Positions 1 to 8,463 of a stretch of 33,455 bases of DNA are shown here, in pieces. The DNA lies in contig DUCS01000037.1 of the NCBI GenBank assembly GCA_012959695.1, positions 1-33,455 of the forward strand, in the 5' to 3' direction. This DNA is from Cycloclasticus sp. (GTDB lineage Bacteria; Pseudomonadota; Gammaproteobacteria; Methylococcales; Cycloclasticaceae). Each line of letters begins with the position of its first letter. Position 1 is the stretch's first letter. A program made the translations under genes and the position numbers. Below the pieces are notes generated by a model that was given only the letters and a program-made list of their open reading frames with translations, was not told where the DNA came from and did not search any database.

Positions 1-2
1 CA

Positions 3-278
3 GCAAGGCTTACTTTAAGGGCCGGTTATGCGTATGGCAAACGGCCTAATGACAACCATCTTAGTTCAACCACTTTTAGCTTGTTAACGCCAAACCCAAT
101 CCATCAAGCGAGTGTTGGGCTGAGTTGGGAAACTAAGGAAGGTAATCAATTACATGTTGGTTTCGAGCACTTTTTCAAAGAGACGTTGACTGGCCCCTCA
201 GCACTGTTTCCTGGAGCTAGAGAATCTGTAACACCGTATGTCAATGCCTTACATGTCGCTTGGACATGGCCCCTTTAG
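3..278 (+). CDS. C-terminal part of an outer-membrane FadL/OmpP1-like beta-barrel protein (5' end outside window)
   Basis: An open frame enters from the left edge and ends at TAG 276-278, leaving 91 residues. The visible part alternates polar and hydrophobic residues as outer-membrane beta strands do (LTLRAGYAYG, then HQASVGLSWE, NQLHVGFEHF and a last strand ALHVAWTWPL). The loop with TGPSALFPG just before the last strands resembles the end of FadL/OmpP1 long-chain fatty acid or hydrocarbon uptake porins. The terminal residue is Leu rather than the usual Phe or Trp. The family call rests on this C-terminal pattern only; the N-terminal hatch is not in view. The gene converges on thiE and the two stop codons overlap by 4 bases (275-278). 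Another outer-membrane barrel family is possible. Confidence 0.55.
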   Translation, partial: ARLTLRAGYAYGKRPNDNHLSSTTFSLLTPNPIHQASVGLSWETKEGNQLHVGFEHFFKETLTGPSALFPGARESVTPYVNALHVAWTWPL

Positions 279-901
279 GCAAACAAAGTTGTTAATTTTT
301 GGCAGCTGATTACAATGTCGTCAGCTGAAAAAACCTGTTCAACAACAGCAAGAAAATCTGCGCCACTTCTGACCAATACACCTCCGTTGTTTTTGTTAAT
401 ACCGCCAATGGCCACAATGGGAATACTTAATTCATTTTGTGCGGTTTTTAATGTGTCAAGCGTGGCCAGCGGCTTTCCGGGTTTCGTGTTGGAATTATAA
501 AACCGCCCAAAGGCGATGTAATCTGCGCCTTGTTGTTGGGAAGTTATTGCCAGCGATACATCGTGATGGCAAGTAACACCAATAATCGCATTATCACCTA
601 GTAATGCACGTGCTTGTTGTATAAAGCCATCTGTTTGCCCCAAATGCACGCCTTCTGCGTTACAAGCTAATGCAAGCTCAGCCTCATCATTAATAATGAG
701 CGGAACACCGTAGCGTAAGCACAGTGTATGCAAGGTATTAGCGCGTTGGAGCTTTTCTTCTGCAGAGTTGGTTTTATCACGGTATTGCAATAAAGCGATG
801 CCGCCTTGTAATGCCAATTCAACGTTCGAATAAAGGGTTTTAGAGTCTATGTTGTCGGGGGTAATGGCGTATAGGCCTTTGCTCGGCAGCTTATTTTTCA
901 T
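275..901 (-). CDS. thiE: Thiamine-phosphate synthase ThiE
   Basis: 208 residues, the usual length. The enzyme joins HMP pyrophosphate to the thiazole phosphate to give thiamine phosphate in the cytoplasm. Family marks seen in order: KGLYAITPDN at the N-terminus (first strand of the TIM barrel), LLQYRDK (pyrophosphate-site Arg and Lys), IINDEAELA followed by AEGVHLGQTD, GVTCH, the phosphate loop FGRFYNSNTKPGKP, and PIVAIGGIN near the end. FGRFYNSNTK is the variant of the GPIFPTxTK loop common in gammaproteobacteria. Its ATG shares one base with the thiD stop (TAATG at 903-899), so the two genes are translationally coupled. It ends in a 4-base antiparallel overlap with the fadL-like gene. Confidence 0.95.
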   Translation of the reverse strand: MKNKLPSKGLYAITPDNIDSKTLYSNVELALQGGIALLQYRDKTNSAEEKLQRANTLHTLCLRYGVPLIINDEAELALACNAEGVHLGQTDGFIQQARALLGDNAIIGVTCHHDVSLAITSQQQGADYIAFGRFYNSNTKPGKPLATLDTLKTAQNELSIPIVAIGGINKNNGGVLVRSGADFLAVVEQVFSADDIVISCQKLTTLFA

Positions 902-1686
902 TATGTGCGGTTAGGGAAAAGTTGCCCTTTCCCTATTTGTACGGCGTTTCTTAACGAGTGGTCGGTGTATTGTTGGGCGACTTGAATAGCTTTACGAATA
1001 GGCTTTCCCAACGCGATTTGTGCCGCTATAGCAGTTGCTAGTGTGCAACCAGATCCATGAAATTCACCAGCTAACCGTGGCCAATTGCTTTTATCTATCA
1101 ACCGACTGTTATGGAATAAGGTATTGCAAATTAAGTTACCACTGTCGTGCCCACCGGTGATGAGTACGTATTCAACACCTAGAGATAACAACTGTTGCCC
1201 GAGTTGTTCATTACTGGCGGTAGGTGTTAGCCCGGTTAATTGACGAGCCTCTAGTGAGTTTGGCGTTAGCACCGTAACCAGAGGTAGCAAATGCAGTTGA
1301 ATAGACGCTATTAACGCCTTGCTGGCTAATGAAGTGCCATCGCCGCTCGCTAGAACAGGGTCAAATACGACAGGTAGGTGTGGGTGTTGTTGAATCAGTT
1401 GTGCAATGGCCTCTACGCATTTAACTGAGCCAGTTAAGCCAATTTTAATCACATCAATGCTAATGTCGTTGAGCAGCGTGTTCGCTTGTTCAACCATGTC
1501 ATTTGCGCTTAATGGGATAAGCCGGTGAACCGTGGCAGAATCTTGAACAGTCAGGCAGGTAAGCACAGAACAGGGGTGGCAATTAAAGTGAGTTAATACC
1601 TCAATGTCAGATTGCACGCCAGCACCGCCACTTGGGTCGTGGCCGGAAAAACATAATACGGTGGGTATGTGGGCGGTTGTCATCAA
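901..1686 (-). CDS. thiD: Hydroxymethylpyrimidine/phosphomethylpyrimidine kinase ThiD
   Basis: 261 residues. ThiD phosphorylates HMP and then HMP phosphate, supplying the pyrimidine half of thiamine. Ribokinase-fold marks are clear: VLCFSGHDPSGGAGVQ at the N-terminus (substrate and glycine-rich loop), VFDPVLASGDG in the middle, LTPNSLEARQLTG, VLITGGHDSG, and the anion hole FHGSGCTLATAIAA near the C-terminus with the expected Gly-Ser-Gly-Cys. It is the first gene of a thiD-thiE unit and is divergent from metH, with about 98 bases between the starts. That leader is short, and I see no TPP riboswitch core in it. A second Met directly follows the first, so the start could be one codon later. Confidence 0.95.
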   Translation of the reverse strand: MMTTAHIPTVLCFSGHDPSGGAGVQSDIEVLTHFNCHPCSVLTCLTVQDSATVHRLIPLSANDMVEQANTLLNDISIDVIKIGLTGSVKCVEAIAQLIQQHPHLPVVFDPVLASGDGTSLASKALIASIQLHLLPLVTVLTPNSLEARQLTGLTPTASNEQLGQQLLSLGVEYVLITGGHDSGNLICNTLFHNSRLIDKSNWPRLAGEFHGSGCTLATAIAAQIALGKPIRKAIQVAQQYTDHSLRNAVQIGKGQLFPNRT

Positions 1687-1784
1687 TAAAAATTAAAACT
1701 CAGTACGGTCTAGTGTAATAAATAACGAACAACAAGTGTCTGTTAAGCGCGAAAAGCGTAAAATGCGCGTTTATTCTATCTAAA

Positions 1785-4700
1785 ATGTATGGTCTGATGG
1801 CACAAACAGAAAAACATACCCAGCTTTTAAATTCATTAAAAGAACGCATCTTGTTACTGGATGGCGCAATGGGAACGATGATTCAGTCGTATAATTTTAC
1901 CGAAAGTGATTACCGTGGTGAGCGTTTTGCCGATTGGCCGAGTGATGTAAAAGGTAATAACGATTTATTGTCATTAACTCAAGCTGGCACCATTCGCGCT
2001 ATTCACCTCGCCTATTTGGAAGCGGGTGCGGACATTGTCGAAACCAATACGTTTAACTCAACCCGAGTAGCAATGGCTGATTACGACATGCAAGATCTGT
2101 CGTATGAAATTAATGAAGAATCTGCGCGTATTGCGCGACAAGCGGCCGATGATATTGAAGCTAAATACCCTGAGCGCACCTGTTATGTAGCCGGCGTTTT
2201 AGGCCCCACAAATCGCACGGCGAGTATTTCACCAGATGTTAATGACCCTGCGTTTAGAAACATCAGCTTTGATGAATTGGCCGAGGCGTATACCGAATCC
2301 ATTGATGCTTTGCTGAAAGGCGGCGCGGATATTCTGTTAGTAGAAACGATATTTGATACCTTGAATGCTAAGGCGGCCTTGTTTGCGATTGAACAATATT
2401 TTGCAGATCACAAGGTGACCTATCCGGTGATGATATCCGGCACCATTACTGATGCATCAGGCAGAACATTATCTGGCCAAGTAACCGAAGCCTTTTGGAA
2501 TTCAGTTCGCCATATCAACCCCATCAGCATCGGCTTTAACTGCGCTTTGGGCGCGGAAGAATTACGTCAATATATTGAAGAGTTGTCACGTGTTGCGGAT
2601 ACCTATGTAACGGCACACCCCAATGCAGGCTTACCAAATGAGTTTGGTGGTTATGACGAAACGCCAGAAGATATGGCGGGGCATATTCGTGAATGGGCGC
2701 AAAGCGGCTTTTTAAATATTATTGGTGGTTGTTGTGGTACTGGGCCTGAATTCATCACTGCGATGAAAAAAGCAGTGAGCGATTGTGCGCCCAGACAAAT
2801 TCCAGAATTGGAAGTCGCCTGTAAATTGTCAGGTTTAGAGCCGATGAATATCACCAAAGCGTCGCTGTTCATTAACGTGGGTGAGCGGACTAACGTTACT
2901 GGCTCTGCGCGATTCAAACGCTTAATTAAAGAACAAGATTACGAAACAGCTTTAGACGTAGCACGTCAGCAGGTAGAAAACGGCGCACAAGTGATCGATA
3001 TCAACATGGATGAAGGCATGTTGGACTCAAAAGCCGCGATGGTGCGCTTCCTAAGCCTGATTGCTGCCGAGCCCGATATCTCCGTTGTACCCGTGATGAT
3101 TGATTCATCAAAATGGGATATTTTAGAAGCGGGCTTGAAGTGCGTGCAAGGTAAAGCGATTGTCAATTCAATCAGTTTGAAAGAGGGCGAAGAAAACTTT
3201 ATCAACCAAGCGAAAACGATTATGCGTTATGGCGCTGCGGCCATTGTGATGGCGTTTGATGAAACAGGCCAAGCAGACACCTTCGAACGTAAAGTAGATA
3301 TTTGTACGCGTGCTTATAAGGTGCTGACTGAAAAAGCGGGTTTTCCGCCAGAAGACATTATTTTTGACCCGAATATATTCGCGGTCGCCACCGGCATCGA
3401 CGAGCATAACAACTACGCGGTGGACTTTATTGAAGCGACGCGGGTAATTAAACAAACCTTGCCGCACGCGATGGTATCAGGTGGTGTGTCAAACGTATCG
3501 TTCTCATTCCGTGGGAACAACGTGGTGCGCGAAGCAATTCACGCGGTGTTTTTATATCACGCTATTAAAGCCGGTATGGACATGGGCATTGTTAACGCAG
3601 GGCAATTGGCGGTGTATGACGATATTCCAGAAAAACTACGTGAAGCCGTTGAAGACGTGATTCTAAACCGCACACCAGTCAGTGGTGAAAGCGCGACAGA
3701 AAACTTACTAGAAGTTGCTGCAAAGTACCTGGATATTGATTCTGAAGAAGCCGTTAAAGAAGCGGCTGAATGGCGCTCGTGGCCGGTTAAAAAACGTTTA
3801 GAACATGCGCTAGTTAAAGGCATTACCGAATTTATTGAAGAAGATACCGAGCTGGTTCGTCAAGAAGTCGATCGCCCTTTGCACGTAATTGAAGGGCCAT
3901 TAATGGATGGCATGAACGTGGTCGGCGACTTGTTTGGCGAAGGAAAAATGTTTTTGCCACAAGTGGTTAAATCCGCACGGGTAATGAAAAAAGCCGTGGC
4001 GTATTTAATGCCGTATATGGAAGAAGAGAAAGGCGACGTTATTTCCAGCAATGGCAAAATTCTGATGGCGACAGTAAAAGGTGATGTGCACGATATTGGT
4101 AAAAATATCGTGGCGGTCGTTCTGCAATGTAATGGTTTTGAAGTGGTGGATTTAGGGGTGATGGTAGCGGCTGATACGATTTTAAAACAAGCACGTGAAC
4201 ATAATGTCGATGCGATTGGTTTAAGCGGCTTAATAACGCCATCGCTGGATGAAATGGTACACATGGCGAAAGAAATGGAACGCCAAGGCTTTAATGTGCC
4301 GTTGATGATTGGTGGTGCAACTACCTCGCGCGCGCATACGGCTGTAAAAATAGAGCCAAATTATCATGGTGCCAGTGTTTACGTAACAGATGCTTCGCGT
4401 TCAGTGGGCGTGTTAACGAAGCTGCTAGATACACGTGAAGACAATGACTACCAACAAAAAATCCGTGAAGAATATGCCGAAGTGCGTGAGCGCCATAAAG
4501 GTCGTCAGTCCACTAAACGCCAGTTAAATATTGAAGATGCTCGTGCCAATGCAGCCGAGATAGATTGGAGCGCAGAAACGCCGATAAAGCCGAGTTTTCT
4601 AGGCACGAAAGTATTGAATGACTTTCCACTTGATGAGATTGCAAAATTCATTGATTGGTCGCCGTTCTTCCAAACTTGGGAGCTGATTGGTAGTTACCCC

Positions 4701-5510
4701 AAAATTCTTGACGATGAAATTGTGGGCGAGCACGCGCGCGATTTATTCAAAGACGCGCAAGCGATGCTAAAACAAATCATTGATGAAAAATGGCTTACCG
4801 CAAAAGCTGTGTTTGGATTTTATCCAGCCAATAGCCGTGTGGACGATGTCGTGGTTTACGAAGATGAATCACGCGAGGCGGAAAGAGCCGTATTGCACCA
4901 TTTGCGTCAGCAAAACATAAAACCACCGGGGCGTAAAAACTATTGCCTGGCAGATACTGTTGCGCCAGAAAATTCAGGCATTAATGACTATATAGGTGCG
5001 TTTGCGGTAACCGCAGGGATTGGTATAGAAGAACACGTAAAACGCTTTGAAGCCGAGCATGATGATTACCAATCCATCATGATTAAAGCGTTAGCTGACA
5101 GGTTAGCTGAAGCATTCGCTGAATGTTTGCACCAGCAAGTGCGTAAAGAACACTGGGGTTATGCGAAAGATGAGTTGTTAGGCAATGACGAATTAATTAA
5201 AGAAACATACAAAGGAATACGCCCAGCGCCGGGTTACCCTGCGTGCCCAGATCATACCGAAAAAGAGACGTTATTTTCGTTATTAAATGCGACGGAAGAA
5301 GTAGGTATTGAGCTAACGAAAAGTTATGCCATGTACCCAACGGCTGCCGTTAGTGGTTGGTATTTTGCGCACCCCGATGCGCAGTATTTTAATGTTGGTA
5401 AGTTAAAGAAAGACCAAGTAGAGGACTACGCAGAACGCAAAGGCGAATCGATAGATTATGTTGAACGATGGTTAGCGCCAAGCCTTGCTTACGACCCCGA
5501 TGACAATTGA
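1785..5510 (+). CDS. metH: Cobalamin-dependent methionine synthase MetH
   Basis: 1241 residues, full length. It transfers the methyl group of 5-methyl-THF to homocysteine through methylcobalamin. All four modules are visible. The homocysteine domain has zinc ligands Cys253 in GFNCALG and Cys316-Cys317 in GGCCGT. The pterin domain starts near residue 363 ([15 protein letters not shown]). The B12 domain has the DVHDIGKN motif with lower axial His769. The C-terminal AdoMet reactivation domain carries [16 protein letters not shown] second ATG at 1797 (MAQTEKH) is an equally likely start, because neither has a convincing ribosome site. The 3' end overlaps the next gene by 11 bases. No SAM or cobalamin riboswitch can be recognised in the 98-base leader, so regulation is not shown by the sequence. 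Confidence 0.97.
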   Translation: MYGLMAQTEKHTQLLNSLKERILLLDGAMGTMIQSYNFTESDYRGERFADWPSDVKGNNDLLSLTQAGTIRAIHLAYLEAGADIVETNTFNSTRVAMADYDMQDLSYEINEESARIARQAADDIEAKYPERTCYVAGVLGPTNRTASISPDVNDPAFRNISFDELAEAYTESIDALLKGGADILLVETIFDTLNAKAALFAIEQYFADHKVTYPVMISGTITDASGRTLSGQVTEAFWNSVRHINPISIGFNCALGAEELRQYIEELSRVADTYVTAHPNAGLPNEFGGYDETPEDMAGHIREWAQSGFLNIIGGCCGTGPEFITAMKKAVSDCAPRQIPELEVACKLSGLEPMNITKASLFINVGERTNVTGSARFKRLIKEQDYETALDVARQQVENGAQVIDINMDEGMLDSKAAMVRFLSLIAAEPDISVVPVMIDSSKWDILEAGLKCVQGKAIVNSISLKEGEENFINQAKTIMRYGAAAIVMAFDETGQADTFERKVDICTRAYKVLTEKAGFPPEDIIFDPNIFAVATGIDEHNNYAVDFIEATRVIKQTLPHAMVSGGVSNVSFSFRGNNVVREAIHAVFLYHAIKAGMDMGIVNAGQLAVYDDIPEKLREAVEDVILNRTPVSGESATENLLEVAAKYLDIDSEEAVKEAAEWRSWPVKKRLEHALVKGITEFIEEDTELVRQEVDRPLHVIEGPLMDGMNVVGDLFGEGKMFLPQVVKSARVMKKAVAYLMPYMEEEKGDVISSNGKILMATVKGDVHDIGKNIVAVVLQCNGFEVVDLGVMVAADTILKQAREHNVDAIGLSGLITPSLDEMVHMAKEMERQGFNVPLMIGGATTSRAHTAVKIEPNYHGASVYVTDASRSVGVLTKLLDTREDNDYQQKIREEYAEVRERHKGRQSTKRQLNIEDARANAAEIDWSAETPIKPSFLGTKVLNDFPLDEIAKFIDWSPFFQTWELIGSYPKILDDEIVGEHARDLFKDAQAMLKQIIDEKWLTAKAVFGFYPANSRVDDVVVYEDESREAERAVLHHLRQQNIKPPGRKNYCLADTVAPENSGINDYIGAFAVTAGIGIEEHVKRFEAEHDDYQSIMIKALADRLAEAFAECLHQQVRKEHWGYAKDELLGNDELIKETYKGIRPAPGYPACPDHTEKETLFSLLNATEEVGIELTKSYAMYPTAAVSGWYFAHPDAQYFNVGKLKKDQVEDYAERKGESIDYVERWLAPSLAYDPDDN

Positions 5511-5748
5511 GTTAACGTTTTACACTACCGATGGTTGTCATTTGTGTGAAGAGGCTAAAAGTCTATTGCAACAGTTGTTGGCAAAGCATCCAGAGTGTTA
5601 TCAAATAGAAGTGATTGATATTGCAGATTCTGACGGACTGATTGAGCAGTACGGAACGCGAATACCAGTAGTTAAAACCAGCGCTGGTAACGATGATTTA
5701 GGTTGGCCATTTGATTACGCCAGTTTGTTAGCTTATGTAGAGTCATAA
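5500..5748 (+). CDS. Small glutaredoxin-like (DUF836-type) thiol protein
   Basis: 82 residues from ATG 5500, read in a different frame from metH and overlapping its last 11 bases. A TTG at 5485 could extend it by five codons, but the ATG fits the fold start ([15 protein letters not shown]). It has a thioredoxin-fold redox motif C-H-L-C at about residues 13-16 and a cis-proline segment TRIPVVK, and it ends with a short helix. It is likely a cytoplasmic thiol/disulfide protein of the glutaredoxin-related DUF836 family, whose partners are not known. The overlap with metH suggests coupled translation. A redox link to methionine synthase or cobalamin is an inference only. Confidence 0.8.
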   Translation: MTIELTFYTTDGCHLCEEAKSLLQQLLAKHPECYQIEVIDIADSDGLIEQYGTRIPVVKTSAGNDDLGWPFDYASLLAYVES

Positions 5749-5751
5749 CGA

Positions 5752-5916
5752 ATGGACGCTAAACAAAAAGGTATCAGCCGGTTTGCTTATATTATGTTGG
5801 TACTCAGCATTATCGCCGTACTATTAGGTGTAGGCGTTTTTTATTGGTTTATTTTTGATGAGAGCGTGTCCACATCCGTTGGGGCAAAACGCCCTATTAG
5901 CTCGTTACCTTTATAG
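5752..5916 (+). CDS. 54-residue single-pass membrane microprotein, function unknown
   Basis: A short open frame starts 3 bases after the glutaredoxin-like stop and ends at TAG 5914-5916. The N-terminus is short and basic (MDAKQKGISR). One strong membrane span follows at about residues 11-35, rich in Ile, Leu, Val and Gly and ending in aromatic residues. The tail of about 20 residues contains AKRP. The charge pattern predicts the N-terminus inside. The tight spacing suggests coupled translation with metH and the glutaredoxin-like gene. There is no clear Shine-Dalgarno of its own. The last codons form the left arm of a 12-bp hairpin. I do not recognise the family. Its small size makes coding status uncertain, but the membrane span and the spacing argue for a real gene. 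Confidence 0.6.
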   Translation: MDAKQKGISRFAYIMLVLSIIAVLLGVGVFYWFIFDESVSTSVGAKRPISSLPL

Positions 5917-5930
5917 TTAAAGGTAACGAG
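5901..5930 (+). terminator. Perfect 12-bp hairpin between converging genes
   Basis: Arms ctcgttaccttt (5901-5912) and aaaggtaacgag (5919-5930) pair perfectly around a 6-base loop. The left arm lies within the last codons of the 54-residue gene. Only TTTAAG follows on the + strand and there is no U run on the - strand. It is therefore a weak intrinsic terminator or a 3'-end-protecting hairpin for the metH transcript, perhaps also for the leftward GFA transcript. Confidence 0.5.
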
Positions 5931-5948
5931 TTTAAGAAAAGAGGGGGT

Positions 5949-6362
5949 TTACTCAGTCGGCATTTTTGGGAAGTCGGTGGTTTCACATTCTTCCTTTAAC
6001 CACGCCATTTTTGAGTCGCAAAAAAGATTTATGGTCGGCTTGAAGGTGCTTGTATCATCTAATGTGCCTGCTTTAACAATAACAAGGCCTGGCATTACAT
6101 CAGCCTTCGAAAAGAGCTGGGAACCGCAGGTGCTGCAAAAGTGACGTTTAATATCTTTGCCGCTATCAGCTTTAATAACGTACTGTGTTAACGTGTCTCC
6201 AGTGATGGTAAAAGCGTCTTCTGGCACGCCAATATTAATGGAATACGCTGTCCCTGATACTTTTTGGCAGTCGGTACAATGGCATGCCGCAGATATAACA
6301 GGCAGGGCGGTTACTTCGTATTTCATAGCGCCACATAGGCACTGTCCAGTTTGTTTAGTCAT
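5949..6362 (-). CDS. GFA/CENP-V domain zinc protein
   Basis: 137 residues, typical of a single GFA domain. Cysteines that bind zinc in this fold are present: CLCGAMKYEV at the N-terminus, then CHCTDCQKVSGTAY, then HFCSTCGSQLF in the middle. The family is named after glutathione-dependent formaldehyde-activating enzyme, but most members have no proven reaction, so a formaldehyde role should not be assumed. AAGGAG stands just upstream of the ATG. It is the last gene of a leftward run behind purU, 20 bases after it. The neighbouring purU (10-formyl-THF to formate) makes a one-carbon theme possible, but this is inference. Confidence 0.85.
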   Translation of the reverse strand: MTKQTGQCLCGAMKYEVTALPVISAACHCTDCQKVSGTAYSINIGVPEDAFTITGDTLTQYVIKADSGKDIKRHFCSTCGSQLFSKADVMPGLVIVKAGTLDDTSTFKPTINLFCDSKMAWLKEECETTDFPKMPTE

Positions 6363-6382
6363 GGTTTTTCTCCTTGGTTCAT

Positions 6383-7246
6383 TTAATCAAAAACGATACA
6401 ACGATTTTTATATACTAACACCTCGTGCTGCAGGTGATGTCTGATGGCGCGAGACAAAACTATTTTTTCATTATCTTGGCCTTTTCGTTTTAAATCTTCA
6501 ACGTTATCGTTATGCCTGATACGCACGATGTCTTGCTCGATGATGGGGCCCGCGTCTAACTCGCTGGTAACGTAATGACTGGTGGCGCCTATAATTTTCA
6601 CGCCACGTTCGTGTGCGGAATGGTACGGCTTTGCTCCGGGAAAAGCGGGTAAAAATGAGTGGTGAATATTAATTATTTGATTAGGGTACTGAGCAATAAA
6701 GTTAGGACTTAGAATTTGCATATAGCGCGCAAGAACGACTGTGTCTACGCGGTGTTCAGCCAGTAAGTCTAATTGATATTTTTCTTGTTGCTGTTTGTTA
6801 TCAGCGTTAATCGGTAAGTGATAAAACGGTATGCCGGCATTGTCAGCGAATGATTGAAAGTGGGTATGATTGCTGATGATTAAAGGTATTTCCACGTTCC
6901 ACTCGCCAGATTGATAGCGTGACAAAATATCGAATAAGCAATGCCCGTGTTGCGAAACGAAAAGTGCCATTCGTGGTTTAACGTCTGAAAAGGCGATACG
7001 CCAGTTCATATTAAGAACGGAGCCAACTTGTTCATTAAATGCGTTTTCAATCGATTCACGGGCGATATTGAAATTGTCTAATTGCCATTCAACTCGCATA
7101 AAAAAGTGTTTGTCACTCACGTCAACGTGCTGTTCAAGGTCAACAATGTTGCCGTTGTTCTCGCTTAAGAATTGAGTCACTTTAGCAATGATGCCGGGCT
7201 GATCTGAACATTCTGCAAGTAGTGTGGCCGTGGCTTGGTTATTCAA
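6383..7246 (-). CDS. purU: Formyltetrahydrofolate deformylase PurU
   Basis: 287 residues, normal length. It hydrolyses 10-formyl-THF to THF and formate, balancing the folate pools and supplying formate. An N-terminal ACT domain (about 1-85, starting TATLLAECSDQPGIIAKV) is followed by a formyltransferase domain. Catalytic-type segments are visible: the HSFLPAFPGAKPY loop preceded by IINIHH, GATSHYVTSELDAGPII with the conserved Asp, and a C-terminal segment with LKRKGQDNEK. Its start overlaps the end of the HIT gene by 8 bases, which suggests translational coupling. PurU in enteric bacteria responds to methionine and glycine through the ACT domain; the same is likely here but not shown. Confidence 0.95.
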   Translation of the reverse strand: MNNQATATLLAECSDQPGIIAKVTQFLSENNGNIVDLEQHVDVSDKHFFMRVEWQLDNFNIARESIENAFNEQVGSVLNMNWRIAFSDVKPRMALFVSQHGHCLFDILSRYQSGEWNVEIPLIISNHTHFQSFADNAGIPFYHLPINADNKQQQEKYQLDLLAEHRVDTVVLARYMQILSPNFIAQYPNQIINIHHSFLPAFPGAKPYHSAHERGVKIIGATSHYVTSELDAGPIIEQDIVRIRHNDNVEDLKRKGQDNEKIVLSRAIRHHLQHEVLVYKNRCIVFD

Positions 7247-7682
7247 CGGAGTGTCCTTTATTTGGTTTGAAGTCTGCTTGGCTTAGTAAAGCTATTGTTT
7301 TAATAATGTGTTCTTGAAGCTGTTGTTCATCGTATACGATAGCATCGGCAAAGCCCCATACGGGGTTTGGCCAAGCAATATCAGCTTTGTAGCGAACGAT
7401 GTGGTGTAGGTGCAATTGAGGCACCATATTGCCTAACGCGGCGATGTTCATCTTGGCCGCCTGAAACCCATCGTTGAGTGCTTTGCTGAGTTGTAATGAT
7501 TCGACTTGCAGTTGTTGTTGATCTATCGCGCATAGCTGAAACGCTTCACTGATGCCTTCTTGCCGTGGCACAAGAATATACCAAGGGTAGTTAGCATCTT
7601 TGCTCAACAATAAAGCGCACAACGGAAAATCACCTAAGTAATAGGTATCTTCAGTAAGCCTTGGGTGCAGTTCAAATGACAC
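7239..7682 (-). CDS. HIT-domain nucleotide-binding protein with a Gln in place of the first triad His
   Basis: 147 residues with a histidine-triad fold. ILVPRQEGISE lies in the first half and the signature region MVPQLHLHHIVRY at about residues 87-99. Against the canonical H-x-H-x-H-x-x, the first position is Gln89, while His91 (the usual nucleophile) and His93 are kept, followed by His94. PVWGFAD downstream is another shared segment. HIT proteins hydrolyse or transfer nucleotides through a covalent nucleotidyl-His; the substrate here is unknown. The gene starts 2 bases after the moaC stop and overlaps purU by 8 bases, so it sits inside a tight leftward operon. Confidence 0.85.
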   Translation of the reverse strand: MSFELHPRLTEDTYYLGDFPLCALLLSKDANYPWYILVPRQEGISEAFQLCAIDQQQLQVESLQLSKALNDGFQAAKMNIAALGNMVPQLHLHHIVRYKADIAWPNPVWGFADAIVYDEQQLQEHIIKTIALLSQADFKPNKGHSVE

Positions 7683-7684
7683 GG

Positions 7685-8164
7685 CTAATCTTCACGCTTC
7701 CAGTGCCCAGACTTTCCACCTTTCTTTTCAAGTAAACGAACACCTTGAATGGTCATACCGCGATCTACGGCTTTACACATGTCGTAAATGGTTAATAAGG
7801 TGACTTGTGTCGCGTTCAACGCTTCCATTTCCACACCTGTTTTGCCGGATGTAGTGACAGTGGCATGGCAAGCGATGCAGTTATTAGCCGTGTCGGGTTC
7901 AAGTTTAATATCAACATGGGTAATGGGGAGTGGGTGGCAAAGCGGAATAAGCTCGGCCGTTTTTTTGCTGGCCATAATGCCCGCTATGCGCGCAATGCCC
8001 AGCACGTCGCCTTTTTTATTGTCGCCGGCCATCACGCGTTTCAACGTGGCAGCCTCCATTTCAATAAAGCCTTCTGTGACAGCCGTACGGTCGGTATCGG
8101 CTTTTGCGCTGATATCCACCATATGGGCATCGCCAGCAGCGTTAAAGTGTGTAAGTTCTGACAT
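7685..8164 (-). CDS. moaC: Cyclic pyranopterin monophosphate synthase MoaC
   Basis: 159 residues, the usual size. Together with MoaA, MoaC converts GTP to cyclic pyranopterin monophosphate, the first step of molybdenum cofactor synthesis. Recognisable segments: [45 protein letters not shown] (metal/substrate His), [12 protein letters not shown], and [17 protein letters not shown] with [13 protein letters not shown] at the end. It is the first gene of the leftward moaC-HIT-purU-GFA run and is divergent from moaD-moaE across a very short gap. The two halves of the pathway may therefore share one promoter region. moaA is not in the window. Confidence 0.97.
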   Translation of the reverse strand: MSELTHFNAAGDAHMVDISAKADTDRTAVTEGFIEMEAATLKRVMAGDNKKGDVLGIARIAGIMASKKTAELIPLCHPLPITHVDIKLEPDTANNCIACHATVTTSGKTGVEMEALNATQVTLLTIYDMCKAVDRGMTIQGVRLLEKKGGKSGHWKRED

Positions 8165-8228
8165 AGTTTAATGTAGTGATTGCGTGATATTATGAGCAAT
8201 TATGACACAAACCAAAGCAGAGAAAGCC

Positions 8229-8462
8229 ATGACCATAAAAGTACTTTATTTCGCCAGTTTACGTGAGCTATTAGGCTGCAATGAAGAGCTGATTAGCGAA
8301 GACGGTTTGAACACGATAGGGGATGTTTGGCAGCGTGTTAGTGACGGTAAAAACGTCACGCAACAGGTTTTGTATTCTATTAATCAAGAGTATGCGCAAG
8401 CAGAATCACTGGTTAAGGCGGGCGATGAAGTGGCGTTTTTTCCACCGGTGACAGGCGGTTAA
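8229..8462 (+). CDS. moaD: Molybdopterin synthase sulfur-carrier subunit MoaD
   Basis: 77 residues from ATG 8229, which starts MTIKVLYFASLREL as the family does. An upstream in-frame ATG at 8202 would add nine residues without a family match, and a purine-rich site (agagaaag) stands before 8229. It has the ubiquitin-like beta-grasp fold and ends in FFPPVTGG. The C-terminal Gly-Gly is thiocarboxylated and donates sulfur to the pterin. Its stop is 1 base from the moaE start, so the two subunits are made together. Confidence 0.93.
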   Translation: MTIKVLYFASLRELLGCNEELISEDGLNTIGDVWQRVSDGKNVTQQVLYSINQEYAQAESLVKAGDEVAFFPPVTGG

Positions 8463-8463
8463 T

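Noticed and set aside
1687-1784. Possible TPP, SAM or cobalamin riboswitch between thiD and metH
   Set aside because: The gap is only 98 bases for two divergent genes, and I cannot find the conserved core of any of these riboswitches. A covariance-model search would settle it.
7788-8171. Two overlapping + strand frames opposite moaC
   Set aside because: moaC matches its family over its full length. The opposite frames have no family features and arise from codon bias.
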